DNA of 64,000 nucleotides from positions 1-64,000 of the forward strand of contig JAEINP010000021.1 of the NCBI GenBank assembly GCA_016342355.1, given 5' to 3'. Below are positions 1 through 8,975 of the stretch, in pieces. The notes beneath the pieces were generated by a model, which saw nothing but the letters and a program-made list of their open reading frames with translations, had not been told where the DNA came from and made no database searches. The DNA comes from Desulfatibacillum sp. (GTDB lineage: Bacteria; Desulfobacterota; Desulfobacteria; Desulfobacterales; Desulfatibacillaceae). Each line of letters begins with the position of its first letter. Within the stretch, counting starts at the first letter, position 1. The translations under genes were made by a program, and so were the position numbers.

Positions 1-44
1 CAAGATAAATCCAAATAACATTCTGATTTTATGTATATATTTAA

Positions 45-431
45 TCACACATGACCTTCAAGCCTGAAACTCCTGTTGGACACATAGACCACCGCGCTGC
101 GCCGGTAGATGGCGGCCAGGGCTTTCAGGGGTTCCCCCTGAGCGCGCTTGATGAGCAGATCTTCGGGAGCCATCACTCCAAAAAGGGCGTTGCCCGAAAC
201 CACTGATTGCGCTATATCAATACCCCCACCCCCTTCCAGGAAGGTTACTTCCAGGTTTTCATCGGCGTAGAAGCCTCTTTCTTTGGCCACGTAAAAACCG
301 GCGAACTGGGCCTGATGAACCCATTTAAGCTGCACGGCCACTTTGTCCGGGGCGGGCTTTTCCTCGGTTTTTCCGCAACCAACCAGTGCGAGAGCAGCCA
401 GAAAAATACACCCAATTTTTCGAAAAGTCAT
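45..431 (-). pseudogene. Truncated NMT1/THI5-like ABC transporter substrate-binding lipoprotein
   Basis: 128 codons from an ATG preceded by AAAGGA. The product has a lipoprotein signal (hydrophobic stretch ending LALVGC, lipobox Cys at about residue 19). The start of an NMT1-type ligand-binding domain follows, with KWVHQAQFAGFYVAKERGFY and then VMAPEDLLIKRAQGEPLKA. Family members (nitrate, sulfonate, taurine or pyrimidine-precursor binding proteins) run to roughly 300 residues or more, so more than half of the domain is missing. The frame stops just after the AIYRRSAVVYVS motif, and the sequence beyond it is noticeably A+T-rich, which suggests a deletion or insertion junction. No permease or ATPase gene lies beside it within the window. 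The family call is firm; that it is a dead fragment is inferred from length. Confidence 0.75.
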
Positions 432-896
432 TGTTGTGATTTCCTTTTTGTAGACGCGGTTGCGGTTCTCAAACCAGGGCAAGACCCTTTTTATGTCAAT
501 GATATGGCGTCTTTTAAAAAGACGCATAGACATAATGCGTCTTCATATCCTGCCATTCGTTTACTGGAACTTGCAATTCGCCCCTTTTCAGCCATTGGAC
601 AGTTATTCTGTTATGCCTTTCATCCAGCAGCAAATTGCCCGCTAAAAAGTATCACTCCGTGGGTTTTCAATTTTGATGCAAAATATGTGCCGACAGGCTT
701 GAAAGAAAGCAGGGCTTCCGGTTTTATTGCAAGCAACAGATGCATCCGCGCCATTGCCAGGGGGTTTTTCATTTGATATAATCAGTCAGTGCATTCCCCC
801 TAAGAAAAACCTTCTAACAGTATTCCAATTCATATTAAGTATGGTGGCCGGAGGCTGGTTTCCGTTTAATCCCTAACCCCGGAGATGAAACCCCTT
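432..896. other. Intergenic stretch without a recognisable gene
   Basis: About 465 bases between the divergent broken binding-protein gene and phoH2. Short open frames exist but lack ribosome binding sites and family features. I see no clear promoter, tRNA or repeat. A GGAGG at 850-854 is too far from either phoH2 start to serve it. Confidence 0.5.
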
Positions 897-2198
897 ATGC
901 AAAAAACCTATGTGCTGGATACCAACGTTTTACTCCACAATCCCGAATCCCTCTACGCTTTTGAAGACAACCACATTGTCATTCCTTTTGCCGTCATCGA
1001 GGAACTGGACAACCAGAAAAGGAGGCCGGATGAAGTGGGCAGGCACGCCCGCATTGCCTCACGCCGTCTGGACGCCCTGCGCCAGAGCGGCAGCCTCTCC
1101 GAGGGTGTGGCCCTGCCCGGAGGGGGGAGCTTGCGTGTGGAGTTGAATCACCACTCCACGCACGATTACCCGCCGGGCCTTTCCCTGGACAAGTACGACA
1201 ACCGCATATTGGCCGTGGCCTATAACCTGGCTAAGGAGAGCAAGGGGCCGGTGATTACGGTCACCAAGGATCTGAACCTGCGTATCAAGGCGGACGTTTT
1301 GGGCATGGCGGCCCAGAATTTCACCAACGACATGGTCAATTACAGCAATCTGTACCAGGGCGTGCGGGAAATCCAGGTTACAGCGGAGGATATTGAAACA
1401 TTTTACAGGAGCCAGGGCATGGCGTGGGAGGCTGATCCTCCCCTGTTGCCCCATGAATTTGTGATCTTGAAAAATGCGGCCAATCCCTCCCAATCCGCCA
1501 TCGCCAAATTCTCGGAAGGCATGCTTGTTCCCCTGCACTTTGGGGATACCGTCAACTGGGGCGTGAAAGCGCGCAATAAGGAACAAAAATTCGCCCTGGA
1601 GCTTCTGCTGGACGACTCAGTGCGGGTGGTCACCCTGGTGGGCACGGCTGGCACCGGCAAAACCTTGTTGGCTTTGGCGGTGGGGCTGGAAAAGGTCGTG
1701 GAGCAGAACGCCTATTCCCGCTTTCTCATCACCCGGCCTGTCACGCCTGTGGGGGAGGACCTGGGGTATTTGCCGGGCTCCAAGGAAGAAAAGTTAAAAC
1801 CCTGGATGCAGGCGGTTTATGACAATCTGGAGTATTTATGCCAGAGGGCGGAAGAGCCGAGGCATGTGATTGAAGAACTGGTTTCCCGGGGAGTTTTGGA
1901 CATGGACACCCTTACCTATCTCCGGGGCCGGAGCATCCCCAGGCAGTTTATCCTGTGCGACGAAGCCCAGAACATCACCCCCAAGATGATCAAAACCCTG
2001 GTCACTCGGGTGGGGGAGGGCAGCAAGATTGTTTTCACCGGGGACCCGGAACAGATTGACCATCCCTACCTGGACCAGAATTCCAACGGCCTGACCTATC
2101 TGGTGGAACGGATCAAGGAACAGGAAGTGGCGGGCCATGTGACCCTGGTGCGGGGCGAGCGCTCCGCCGTGGCCGAGATGGGCGCCAAACTGCTTTAG
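897..2198 (+). CDS. phoH2: PIN domain-PhoH ATPase fusion (PhoH2/YlaK type)
   Basis: 433 residues. The N-terminal PIN nuclease domain begins KTYVLDTNVLLHNP and carries the acidic residues of that fold (VIEELDNQK, VTVTKDLNLRIKA). The C-terminal PhoH ATPase has Walker A GTAGTGKT near residues 250-257 and Walker B ILCDEAQN, followed by the family signature FTGDPEQID. Proteins of this architecture are described as ATP-dependent RNA helicase/ribonucleases, often from toxin-antitoxin-like settings, but here no antitoxin gene is adjacent. An ATG at 885 abuts GGAG (881-884), so it is poorly placed; the ATG at 897 is preferred. The gene stands alone and convergent with the next gene, 12 bases away. Confidence 0.9.
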   Translation: MQKTYVLDTNVLLHNPESLYAFEDNHIVIPFAVIEELDNQKRRPDEVGRHARIASRRLDALRQSGSLSEGVALPGGGSLRVELNHHSTHDYPPGLSLDKYDNRILAVAYNLAKESKGPVITVTKDLNLRIKADVLGMAAQNFTNDMVNYSNLYQGVREIQVTAEDIETFYRSQGMAWEADPPLLPHEFVILKNAANPSQSAIAKFSEGMLVPLHFGDTVNWGVKARNKEQKFALELLLDDSVRVVTLVGTAGTGKTLLALAVGLEKVVEQNAYSRFLITRPVTPVGEDLGYLPGSKEEKLKPWMQAVYDNLEYLCQRAEEPRHVIEELVSRGVLDMDTLTYLRGRSIPRQFILCDEAQNITPKMIKTLVTRVGEGSKIVFTGDPEQIDHPYLDQNSNGLTYLVERIKEQEVAGHVTLVRGERSAVAEMGAKLL

Positions 2199-2210
2199 AA
2201 GTTATCCGGG

Positions 2211-3314
2211 CTAATTGGTCTTGGAAGAGCGAAGGGTGATGTTTAGTATTTCTCCCGGATGCCACAACCGCATGCGCGGTCCCCAGGTGCCTGCGCCCCG
2301 GCTTACGACGGCGGTCATGTCCTCAATTTGGTACCGGCCCGCAAACAGGGGATATTTCCATTGGGTGAGATAGCTGAACGGCCAGATCTGCCCGCCATGG
2401 GTGTGGCCGGACAGCATGAGATCCGCTCCGGCTCGGGCTGCGGTGAGGGCGCCGTCGGGCCTGTGTGAAAGAAAAATCACCGCCTTATTCTTGGGGATGC
2501 CAGCCAGGGCTCTTTCCACGTCGGGAAAAGAAGTGCGTTCATCATATCCTCCCCAATCGTTCACCCCGGCCACGATCAAGCCGGGCCGCGCCTCTTTCCA
2601 TTGATTGTGCAGCATTTTCATGCCTGCGGCTTCCAGGAAGCCCGAACCGGCGCCTCCGTGATTTTCGTGGTTCCCGTTGACCGCCCACACACCCAGGGGG
2701 GCGCTCAGTTTTTTGAGGGCCGGAATATTTTCCCATTCGTGGGCGCCGTGGCCTTCAATGATATCCCCCACTGCCAGGATGATATCCGGTTTAAGTGCGG
2801 CGATTTGCTCTGCCCGGGCCTCCATCCACGTGCTGCCGATGATGGAGCCAAGGTGGGTGTCCGTGATGACGACCGCAGTCAACCCGTCCGCCTCGGCGGG
2901 CAGGCCCGGCATGGTTACCTCGTAACTGTTTATGACAGGTCCGCGCATGCCTTGAACCAATGCTACTGCCGAAAGCAGGCAGGCTGCAACCAGGGCGGCG
3001 GTTCTGATGGCAGGCAGGCGGTGTTTCAGCCATAAGCCGAACCCGGTGAGGATGTCAGCTACTCCAAAGCACAGGGCCAAAAGCAGCAATACGCCCATCC
3101 AGTTGGCCCCGAAGACCTCCAGGGGATAGGCCCAACCGCCCGCGTCCATGCGGTCCAGGGTATGGCCCGCCAAAAAGCTGCCCCACACAAAGGCCATGAT
3201 GAGCAGGATAGCGACTCTGGATAACCTTTTGGATATAAAAGGAATGGACGATAGACGCCAGAAAACGTAAAAATGGAATATGGTCCAAATAATAAGCAGT
3301 TTGGTAAAAAACAC
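2211..3314 (-). CDS. Membrane-anchored calcineurin-like metallophosphoesterase (YkuE/YaeI type)
   Basis: 367 residues from a GTG start with AGGAGG upstream. About four N-terminal hydrophobic segments (residues 1-125) anchor a C-terminal metallophosphoesterase domain. All metal-binding blocks are visible: ITDTHLG, VGDIIEGHG, GNHENH, SHRPD and LSGHTHGGQ. Relatives hydrolyse phosphoester bonds, some acting on lipid A precursors such as UDP-diacylglucosamine, but the substrate here cannot be read from the sequence. The gene lies 101 bases downstream of hdrB on the same strand, so it may be transcribed at the end of that operon or independently. Confidence 0.85.
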   Translation of the reverse strand: MFFTKLLIIWTIFHFYVFWRLSSIPFISKRLSRVAILLIMAFVWGSFLAGHTLDRMDAGGWAYPLEVFGANWMGVLLLLALCFGVADILTGFGLWLKHRLPAIRTAALVAACLLSAVALVQGMRGPVINSYEVTMPGLPAEADGLTAVVITDTHLGSIIGSTWMEARAEQIAALKPDIILAVGDIIEGHGAHEWENIPALKKLSAPLGVWAVNGNHENHGGAGSGFLEAAGMKMLHNQWKEARPGLIVAGVNDWGGYDERTSFPDVERALAGIPKNKAVIFLSHRPDGALTAARAGADLMLSGHTHGGQIWPFSYLTQWKYPLFAGRYQIEDMTAVVSRGAGTWGPRMRLWHPGEILNITLRSSKTN

Positions 3315-3415
3315 CCGGTCCTCCTGACTATCCCGCCAAAGCCACGCAATGGGCCAGTAGGGTTGCTATGATGATTTTCCATGTCCTGTGTTTCATGATG
3401 TTGCTTCCCATAAGT

Positions 3416-4264
3416 CTACAATATACCCCTGGCTCTCAAAAGGGGGATGGGGTCTATGATGTGCCGACTAAACCAGTCCTTTTTTCCTGCGTCTCCCATG
3501 GCGATGGCCAGGAGTTCGGAAAAATGCATGACCGGAATTTTCCTTTTGGCCGTGGCCCGGATTTCCAGGTTCAAATGGCACATGGCGCATGCCGTGACAA
3601 TGCAATCGGCCTTGGCCTGAACCGCAGCGCCCATGATTTCGTCCACCAGGGGGGCGACCACATCGGGCCGGACCACCGACAAAAACGTTCCGCAGCAGCG
3701 GGCGCCGTAGCCCCATGGCCTGTCCTGGGCTCCCAGGGTGGTGAGGGCCTTTTCCATGAGGCCCCTGTGGGCTTGGTAATGCTGCATTTCCGGGGGTTGC
3801 GCCAGCATGCATCCATAATAGGCAACAAAGCTGAGGCCCCTCAGGTTTTTGAGGGAAGGCCAGTTCTCCAGGCCCACCCTGTCCAGAAGATCAAAATAAT
3901 GGATGATTTCCAGGTCGGGATCAAAGGGCCTGTCCCACGTTTTTTCGTATTGGCTCCGCGCTTCATAATCCCGGCATAAATGGTGGTGCGCATGACGCAG
4001 GCGCAACAGGCAACTGGGGCACGCCACCAAAAGGGGCCTGTTTTTTGGGGCCAGGGCCAAGTTTCTGGAGGCCAGGTCTATGGCCAGCCCGTTGTTCAGG
4101 CTATGGGCCGAGGAACTTCCGCAACAATTCCAATCTTTGAGTTCAATTAGTTTATGCCCCAGGCTTTCGCACATGGCCTTGAGCGACTGATTGTTCTCCT
4201 TGGCCGTAGTAGCCATGGAGCATCCCGGAAAGTAGGGAATGCGTTTAGGGAGTTTTTTAGCCAT
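3416..4264 (-). CDS. HdrB-like CoB-CoM heterodisulfide reductase subunit B homologue
   Basis: 282 residues with two complete CCG (cysteine-rich) domains: FPGCS, NCCGSSSAH and CPSC in the first; YGCM, RCCGTF and CAMCHLN in the second. In HdrB these ligate noncubane [4Fe-4S] clusters that reduce disulfides. The start overlaps the end of hdrC by 8 bases. The ATG at 4264 is chosen because GGAAAGAG precedes it; an in-frame ATG at 4276 lacks a ribosome binding site. No HdrA flavoprotein is encoded nearby, so the electron donor is unknown. In sulfate reducers such HdrBC pairs usually join cytoplasmic or membrane thiol/disulfide electron-transfer complexes. Position after cysK hints at a link with sulfur metabolism, which is inference. 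Confidence 0.85.
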   Translation of the reverse strand: MAKKLPKRIPYFPGCSMATTAKENNQSLKAMCESLGHKLIELKDWNCCGSSSAHSLNNGLAIDLASRNLALAPKNRPLLVACPSCLLRLRHAHHHLCRDYEARSQYEKTWDRPFDPDLEIIHYFDLLDRVGLENWPSLKNLRGLSFVAYYGCMLAQPPEMQHYQAHRGLMEKALTTLGAQDRPWGYGARCCGTFLSVVRPDVVAPLVDEIMGAAVQAKADCIVTACAMCHLNLEIRATAKRKIPVMHFSELLAIAMGDAGKKDWFSRHIIDPIPLLRARGIL

Positions 4265-4838
4265 TACTCTTTCCATTACTGTAGGAAAACAGGCGACGCA
4301 CCTGCTCGATTTTTTTCACCCGTGAAGGGAGCATATCCAATTTCCGTTTCGCCAGCATTTTGAGCCCAACATCCATATCGGAAAAAAGGTCCAGATTCTT
4401 CATCTTATATCTGAGCATGATTTCCAGCTTGTGGGTTCTTCCATATTTTTTGATGGAATCCAGGATGGCGTTGTGAAAAATCAGAACCTCGGGCTGGGCA
4501 GGGGCGATTCCCCTTTCCAGGGCGATTTGCCGTAAGGCGTCCATGACCGCTCCCATGTCCACATTTTGGGGGCAGATGGTGGAGCAGGTGTGGCAGCCCA
4601 CGCAGGTCCAGATGGTGGTGCTGTTGAGGACGAGTTTGTCCTCGCCCAGGAGCACCAATCGCAGGATTGCCGGGGGCGTAACATCCATGGCCCCCACAAA
4701 GGGACAGGTATTGTAACAGGCCTGGCATTGGAAGCACATGCGGGTGTCCGTATGGGCGAGGCTGTTGACCTTGTTTGCAAAGTCCCGGCTGTGGCGGCTT
4801 AGCTTCAAGGCGGGTTTGTTTTGGCTCGGGCTATTCAC
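4257..4838 (-). CDS. HdrC-like ferredoxin subunit
   Basis: 193 residues from a GTG start with GGAAA upstream. Two 4Fe-4S motifs are clear: CFQCQACYNTCP near residues 35-46 and CVGCHTCSTICP near residues 79-90, the spacing typical of HdrC. The rest is helical and charged, without membrane segments. HdrC passes electrons to the CCG subunit encoded immediately downstream with an 8-base overlap, so the two are translationally coupled. It follows cysK by 47 bases, and there is no terminator-like hairpin between them. Confidence 0.85.
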   Translation of the reverse strand: MNSPSQNKPALKLSRHSRDFANKVNSLAHTDTRMCFQCQACYNTCPFVGAMDVTPPAILRLVLLGEDKLVLNSTTIWTCVGCHTCSTICPQNVDMGAVMDALRQIALERGIAPAQPEVLIFHNAILDSIKKYGRTHKLEIMLRYKMKNLDLFSDMDVGLKMLAKRKLDMLPSRVKKIEQVRRLFSYSNGKSNG

Positions 4839-4885
4839 TATATTTCCGCAGTCGTTCTCTCCTGGCAGTTCCGATCAGGAGGAAA

Positions 4886-5809
4886 TCAATCCTTAAAAAG
4901 TTCCGTGCTCAAATAGCGTTCTCCGGTGCTGGGAAGAATGGCTACTATGGTTTTTCCTTTGTTTTCAGGCTTTTTAGCCACTTCCATGGCGGCCCACACC
5001 GCAGCGCCCGAAGAAATGCCGCACAGGATTCCTTCTTTGGCTGCTAATTCACGGGCTGTGAAAAAAGCCTGCTCGTTAGTAACCGTCACCACCTCGTCGA
5101 TGATGGAGCGCATGAGAACTTCGGGAATAAACCCCGCTCCGATTCCCTGGATCTTGTGGGGACCTTTTTGGCCTCCGGACAAAACCGGAGAGTCGGCGGG
5201 CTCCACGGCGACAGACCAGAAGGAAGGTTTGCGCTCCTTCAACAACTGGCTGATCCCCGTGATAGTGCCGCCCGTGCCCACGCCAGCCACCAGGATGTCT
5301 GCTTTGCCGTCCGTATCCCGCCATATTTCCTCGGCGGTTGTTTTCCGGTGGATGGCCGGATTGGCCGGATTGGCGAACTGGTTGGGCATAAAGGCGTTTT
5401 TGGATGCGTTGACAATTTCCCGGGCTTTTTCAATGGCTCCTGCCATGCCCGCACTGCCGGGGGTGAGGACCAGCTCCGCTCCCAGGTGCTTGAGGAGTTT
5501 GCGCCGTTCCACGCTCATGGAGTCAGGCATGGTCAGGCAGAGCTTATATCCCTTGGCCGCGCAGATAAACGCCAGGGCAATGCCTGTGTTGCCGCTGGTG
5601 GGCTCCACAATCAGGGTGTCCCGGGTGATCTGGCCGCTATCTTCGCCCGCCTGGATCATAGCTGCGCCGATGCGGTCCTTGACGCTCCCCAGGGGATTGA
5701 AAAATTCCAGCTTGGCCAGGATTGTCGCATCCAGTCCCCGGGTGATTGTATTGAGCCTGACCAGGGGCGTCCCGCCAATGGTGCTTCCTATGTCCCCATG
5801 TGTGGGCAT
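4886..5809 (-). CDS. cysK: Cysteine synthase A (O-acetylserine sulfhydrylase)
   Basis: 307 residues, the usual length. The PLP-binding lysine lies in NPLGSVKDR, the substrate loop reads [10 protein letters not shown], the phosphate-binding glycine loop is [10 protein letters not shown], and the C-terminal GISSGAAV block is present. It makes cysteine from O-acetylserine and sulfide, so it uses the sulfide that a sulfate reducer produces in excess. The ATG at 5809 has GGGAGA eight bases upstream; a TTG five codons earlier lies inside that ribosome binding site and is rejected. It lies 22 bases after cysE, which supplies its substrate. Confidence 0.95.
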   Translation of the reverse strand: MPTHGDIGSTIGGTPLVRLNTITRGLDATILAKLEFFNPLGSVKDRIGAAMIQAGEDSGQITRDTLIVEPTSGNTGIALAFICAAKGYKLCLTMPDSMSVERRKLLKHLGAELVLTPGSAGMAGAIEKAREIVNASKNAFMPNQFANPANPAIHRKTTAEEIWRDTDGKADILVAGVGTGGTITGISQLLKERKPSFWSVAVEPADSPVLSGGQKGPHKIQGIGAGFIPEVLMRSIIDEVVTVTNEQAFFTARELAAKEGILCGISSGAAVWAAMEVAKKPENKGKTIVAILPSTGERYLSTELFKD

Positions 5810-5831
5810 GGTTTTTTCTCCCAAAAGCAGG

Positions 5832-6779
5832 TTAACGGTACGTGAGCGTGGGCGGCTCCATGATTACCCGAGTGCCCGGAGGTACGGACTGGGTGAGCCA
5901 CACATTGCCGCCAATTACCGAACCCTTGCCGATGACCGTGTCGCCGCCCAAAATGGTTGCGCCGGAATAAATGATCACGTCGTCCTCAATGGTCGGGTGG
6001 CGTTTTTTATTCCGCAATGCTTCCCCGGCGTTTTTGGGCAGGGACAAGGCCCCCAACGTTACTCCCTGGTAAATGCGGACGTTCTCGCCGATGGTCGTGG
6101 TTTCTCCGATAACCACCCCTGTGCCGTGGTCTATGACAAAGCGTCCGCCGATGGTCGCCCCGGGATGAATGTCTATCCCGGTGAGGCCGTGGGCGTATTC
6201 GGTCATGGTCCTGGGCATGAGGGGGACGCCCATTTCGTGCAGCTTGTGGGCGATGCGGTTCACAAAAATGGCGTACAGGCCCGGATAGCTGAAAATGATC
6301 TCGTCGTGGCTTTTGGCTGCCGGATCGCCGTCATAAGCAGCCTGGACGTCCGCAGCCATCACATCCCGGATTTCGGGCAGGTAATCCAGCAGGGCCATGG
6401 CTGCTTCAAAACCCCGTTCTCCGCAATCGCTGCATTCCTGGCTATAGCGCATGCAGTCGTGGCGGATGCTGTTGGATATCTGCTGGGAAAGCAGTTCAAA
6501 GAGCATGGTCACTGTACGGCCCAGGACAAAGCTCAGGTTGACAGGGTCCAGTTTTTCCTTGCTGAAATATCCGGGAAAAACCACCTCCCGCAGTTTGTCT
6601 ATGATCCCGACCACCGATTCGGTGGAGGGTATGGGATCGTAATCCACATGGGAGATGCAGGAGTCCTGCCTGCAACTGTCCAGTATCCTGTCCACCACGC
6701 CCGGGAGTTTTTTCCGGTATTGGGAGGTCAGTTCCTCGCCGATTCTGCATGTATGCTGATCTTTTTGGTCCACATCCAT
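5832..6779 (-). CDS. cysE: Serine O-acetyltransferase (cysE/EpsC type)
   Basis: 315 residues with a long N-terminal helical region and a C-terminal left-handed beta-helix of hexapeptide repeats. Hallmarks: [29 protein letters not shown] and [11 protein letters not shown]. The enzyme acetylates serine from acetyl-CoA to give O-acetylserine. The extra ~100 N-terminal residues and the lysine-rich loop ([12 protein letters not shown]) match the EpsC/plant-like form rather than the shorter E. coli enzyme. GAGGT precedes the ATG. It is 13 bases behind nifS and 22 bases ahead of cysK, so the pathway enzymes are co-transcribed. Confidence 0.93.
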   Translation of the reverse strand: MDVDQKDQHTCRIGEELTSQYRKKLPGVVDRILDSCRQDSCISHVDYDPIPSTESVVGIIDKLREVVFPGYFSKEKLDPVNLSFVLGRTVTMLFELLSQQISNSIRHDCMRYSQECSDCGERGFEAAMALLDYLPEIRDVMAADVQAAYDGDPAAKSHDEIIFSYPGLYAIFVNRIAHKLHEMGVPLMPRTMTEYAHGLTGIDIHPGATIGGRFVIDHGTGVVIGETTTIGENVRIYQGVTLGALSLPKNAGEALRNKKRHPTIEDDVIIYSGATILGGDTVIGKGSVIGGNVWLTQSVPPGTRVIMEPPTLTYR

Positions 6780-6792
6780 AATGACACCTCGA

Positions 6793-7956
6793 TTAACGGG
6801 GCCTGTCCGCCCAGAACGGGGACATATCCCTCAGCCTTGCAATGAGGGGAGGCATTTTTTCCACCACAAAGTCGATTTCCGCCTGGGTGTTGTAAATGCT
6901 CAGGGAAAACCGGATGGACCCGTGGGCCGCCGTAAAGGGAACCCCCATGGCCCGAAGCACATGGGAAGGCTCCAGGGAGCCCGACGTACAGGCCGAGCCT
7001 GAGGAAGCGCAAATGCCCAGTTCGTTCATCATCAACAGGATGGCCTCGCCTTCCACATACTCAAAGCTGATATTGGTGGTGTTGGGCAGGCGGTTTTCCG
7101 GGTTGCCGTTGACCATGGAATTGGGGATTTGCAGCAAGCCCTTTTCCAGCCGGTCTCTTAAAGCAGCCACCTGGAGCACCTCCTTGGCCATGTTCTTGCC
7201 AGCCAGTTCAGCCGCCTTGCCCAGGCCGATGATGGAAGCCACATTCTCGGTGCCGCCCCGGCGGCCTTTTTCCTGATGTCCCCCGATGAGGAAGGGGGAG
7301 AACTTGGTGCCCTTGCGGATATACAGGACCCCCACGCCCTTGGGCGCATGCAGCTTGTGGCCGGAAATGGACAGCATGTCCACGGTCGAGGCGGCCATGT
7401 CGATGGGTATTTTGCCCACGGCCTGCACCGCATCGGTATGGAAAACGATTCCTCTTTTCTTGACCTGGGCCGCGATTTCCTCCACCGGAAAAATGGTTCC
7501 GGTTTCGTTATTGGCCCACATGACGCTCACGATGGCGGTTTCGTCGTCCAGGCTTTTGTACAGGGTGTCCAGGTCCAGGTTGCCCTGGCGGTCCACCGGC
7601 ACAAAGGTGGCCCGGTATCCCTGGGCGACAAGTTTTTCCACCAGACTTTTAATGGCCGGGTGCTCCACCTTGGTGGTGACAATATGTTTTTTTTCAGGGC
7701 TGGCGGCCAGGGCCGCTTTGATTGCCGTGCTATCGCTTTCGGTGCCGCAACTGGTGAAAAGGATTTCACTGGGGTCAGCCCCGACCAACGCGGCCACCGA
7801 CGCCCTGGCCTGCCGAATATTTTCCGCCACCTGCCCCCCAAAGGAGTGCATGCTGGAGGGGTTTCCGTACAGGTCGGAAAAATACGGCATCATGGCTTCC
7901 ACCACTTCGGGGGCGACCCGGGTGGTGGCGTTGTTATCCAGGTAAATGGTTTCCAT
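6793..7956 (-). CDS. nifS: Cysteine desulfurase NifS
   Basis: 387 residues. A PLP-dependent fold starts METIYLDNNATT; the Schiff-base lysine lies in SISGHKLHAPKG and the catalytic persulfide cysteine in SSGSACTSGSLEPSHVLRAM, the short-loop NifS/IscS class. It removes sulfur from cysteine and hands it to NifU. The ATG at 7956 uses GGAGG embedded in the last codons of nifU; a TTG two codons upstream would overlap that site. The gene pair lacks nitrogenase genes nearby, so this is a housekeeping NIF system, as known from epsilon- and deltaproteobacteria. Confidence 0.95.
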   Translation of the reverse strand: METIYLDNNATTRVAPEVVEAMMPYFSDLYGNPSSMHSFGGQVAENIRQARASVAALVGADPSEILFTSCGTESDSTAIKAALAASPEKKHIVTTKVEHPAIKSLVEKLVAQGYRATFVPVDRQGNLDLDTLYKSLDDETAIVSVMWANNETGTIFPVEEIAAQVKKRGIVFHTDAVQAVGKIPIDMAASTVDMLSISGHKLHAPKGVGVLYIRKGTKFSPFLIGGHQEKGRRGGTENVASIIGLGKAAELAGKNMAKEVLQVAALRDRLEKGLLQIPNSMVNGNPENRLPNTTNISFEYVEGEAILLMMNELGICASSGSACTSGSLEPSHVLRAMGVPFTAAHGSIRFSLSIYNTQAEIDFVVEKMPPLIARLRDMSPFWADRPR

Positions 7957-7958
7957 AA

Positions 7959-8774
7959 TCAAACCTCCTCCACCACAAGGGTTGGCGTCACCAGTTCACG
8001 CAGCTTGGCCTCCACGTAATCTTTCAGGGTGACCTGGGAAACCTGGCAGGTGGAACACCGGCCCTGGAGCCTGACAAAGACCTTGTCCCCGTCCACGTCC
8101 ACCAGTTCGATGTCGCCGCCGTCCTGCTTCAGGGTGGGGCGGATCTCCCGCTCCAGGGTTTCCTGGATAAGCTGGATCTTTTTGATGTTGGTCATGAACG
8201 TGGGCTTGGGCTTGACGTCTCCCTTGTAGGAGTCCAGGATTTCCTGGATTTTGCCATGGCATTTTTCACAGCCTCCGCCCGCCTTCACGTAATTGGTCAC
8301 ATCCTCGATGCTGGAAAGGTTGTGCTCCTTCACTACGCGATGGATTTCCTTGTCCGTGACGCCAAAGCACTCACAAACAATTTCCCCGTCCACCTTTTTG
8401 GCTTCCTGTCCATGGTAATGGGAAATCGCCTTTTCCAGGGCGTCCCGGCCCATGACTGAACAGTGCATTTTTTCCTTGGGCAGGCCGCCCAGAGCTTGGG
8501 CGATGTCCTCGTTGCTAACCTTTGCGGCTTCCTCCAGGGACATGCCCTTGAGCATTTCCGTCAGCACGGACGAGGACGCAATGGCGCTGGCGCATCCAAA
8601 GGTCTGGAATTTGGCCTCTTCAATGGTTTTGTCCGGTCCCAGCTTGAAACTGAGCTTGAGGGCGTCCCCACACGCCAGGGAACCTACCTCGCCTATGCCG
8701 TCCGCATCTTCCACAACCCCTACGTTCCGGGGGTTGAGGAAATGATCCTTCACTTTGCCCGTGTATTCCCACAT
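7959..8774 (-). CDS. nifU: Modular Fe-S scaffold NifU
   Basis: 271 residues in three parts: an IscU-like scaffold (residues 1-125; cysteines in SLACGDA, FGCASA and MHCSVMG), a central [2Fe-2S] BFD-like domain (CECFGV and CEKCHGK, about 130-175), and a C-terminal Nfu domain with CSTC near residue 240. This full-length layout is the NifU of NIF systems. It builds transient clusters with sulfur from NifS. The ATG at 8774 follows AGGAGG; a GTG two codons upstream is too close to that site. It is the first gene of the run and is preceded by the palindromic control region. Confidence 0.95.
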   Translation of the reverse strand: MWEYTGKVKDHFLNPRNVGVVEDADGIGEVGSLACGDALKLSFKLGPDKTIEEAKFQTFGCASAIASSSVLTEMLKGMSLEEAAKVSNEDIAQALGGLPKEKMHCSVMGRDALEKAISHYHGQEAKKVDGEIVCECFGVTDKEIHRVVKEHNLSSIEDVTNYVKAGGGCEKCHGKIQEILDSYKGDVKPKPTFMTNIKKIQLIQETLEREIRPTLKQDGGDIELVDVDGDKVFVRLQGRCSTCQVSQVTLKDYVEAKLRELVTPTLVVEEV

Positions 8775-8843
8775 AAACACCTCCTGCCCCTATTAAAAGA
8801 GGCTCCCAAGCATATATATTAAATTTTTTTGAACTATTTTTAT

Positions 8844-8901
8844 ATTGTAGCACTTGATTTTCCTCTTGGATAGTACCACATTGTGGTACAATATGTACCA
8901 C
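8844..8901. promoter_or_regulatory. Divergent promoter region with a 17-bp palindromic operator
   Basis: GTACCACATTGTGGTAC at 8873-8889 is a perfect palindrome around one central T. A further half site GTACCAC follows at 8895-8901, 22 bases from the first copy. On the minus strand TACAAT (8849-8844) is a plausible -10 for nifU with a poor -35 (TATCCA, 17-base spacer). The palindrome would then be centred near -44, as for an activator site. On the plus strand TACAAT at 8887-8892 could be the -10 of the HTH gene, so a protein bound to the palindrome would block it. The motif is seen; the promoter assignments are inference. Confidence 0.55.
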
Positions 8902-8975
8902 GAAAGGATAGTTTGTCAAGGGAAGACAAATTGAAGGAATGTTAAATACACACAGCAAAATTGGGCATTGGCGAC

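Noticed and set aside
4926-6845. A 639-codon open frame on the plus strand
   Set aside because: It is antisense to cysK and cysE, both of which have intact domains and ribosome binding sites. The frame is a by-product of G+C-rich third positions and has no family features.
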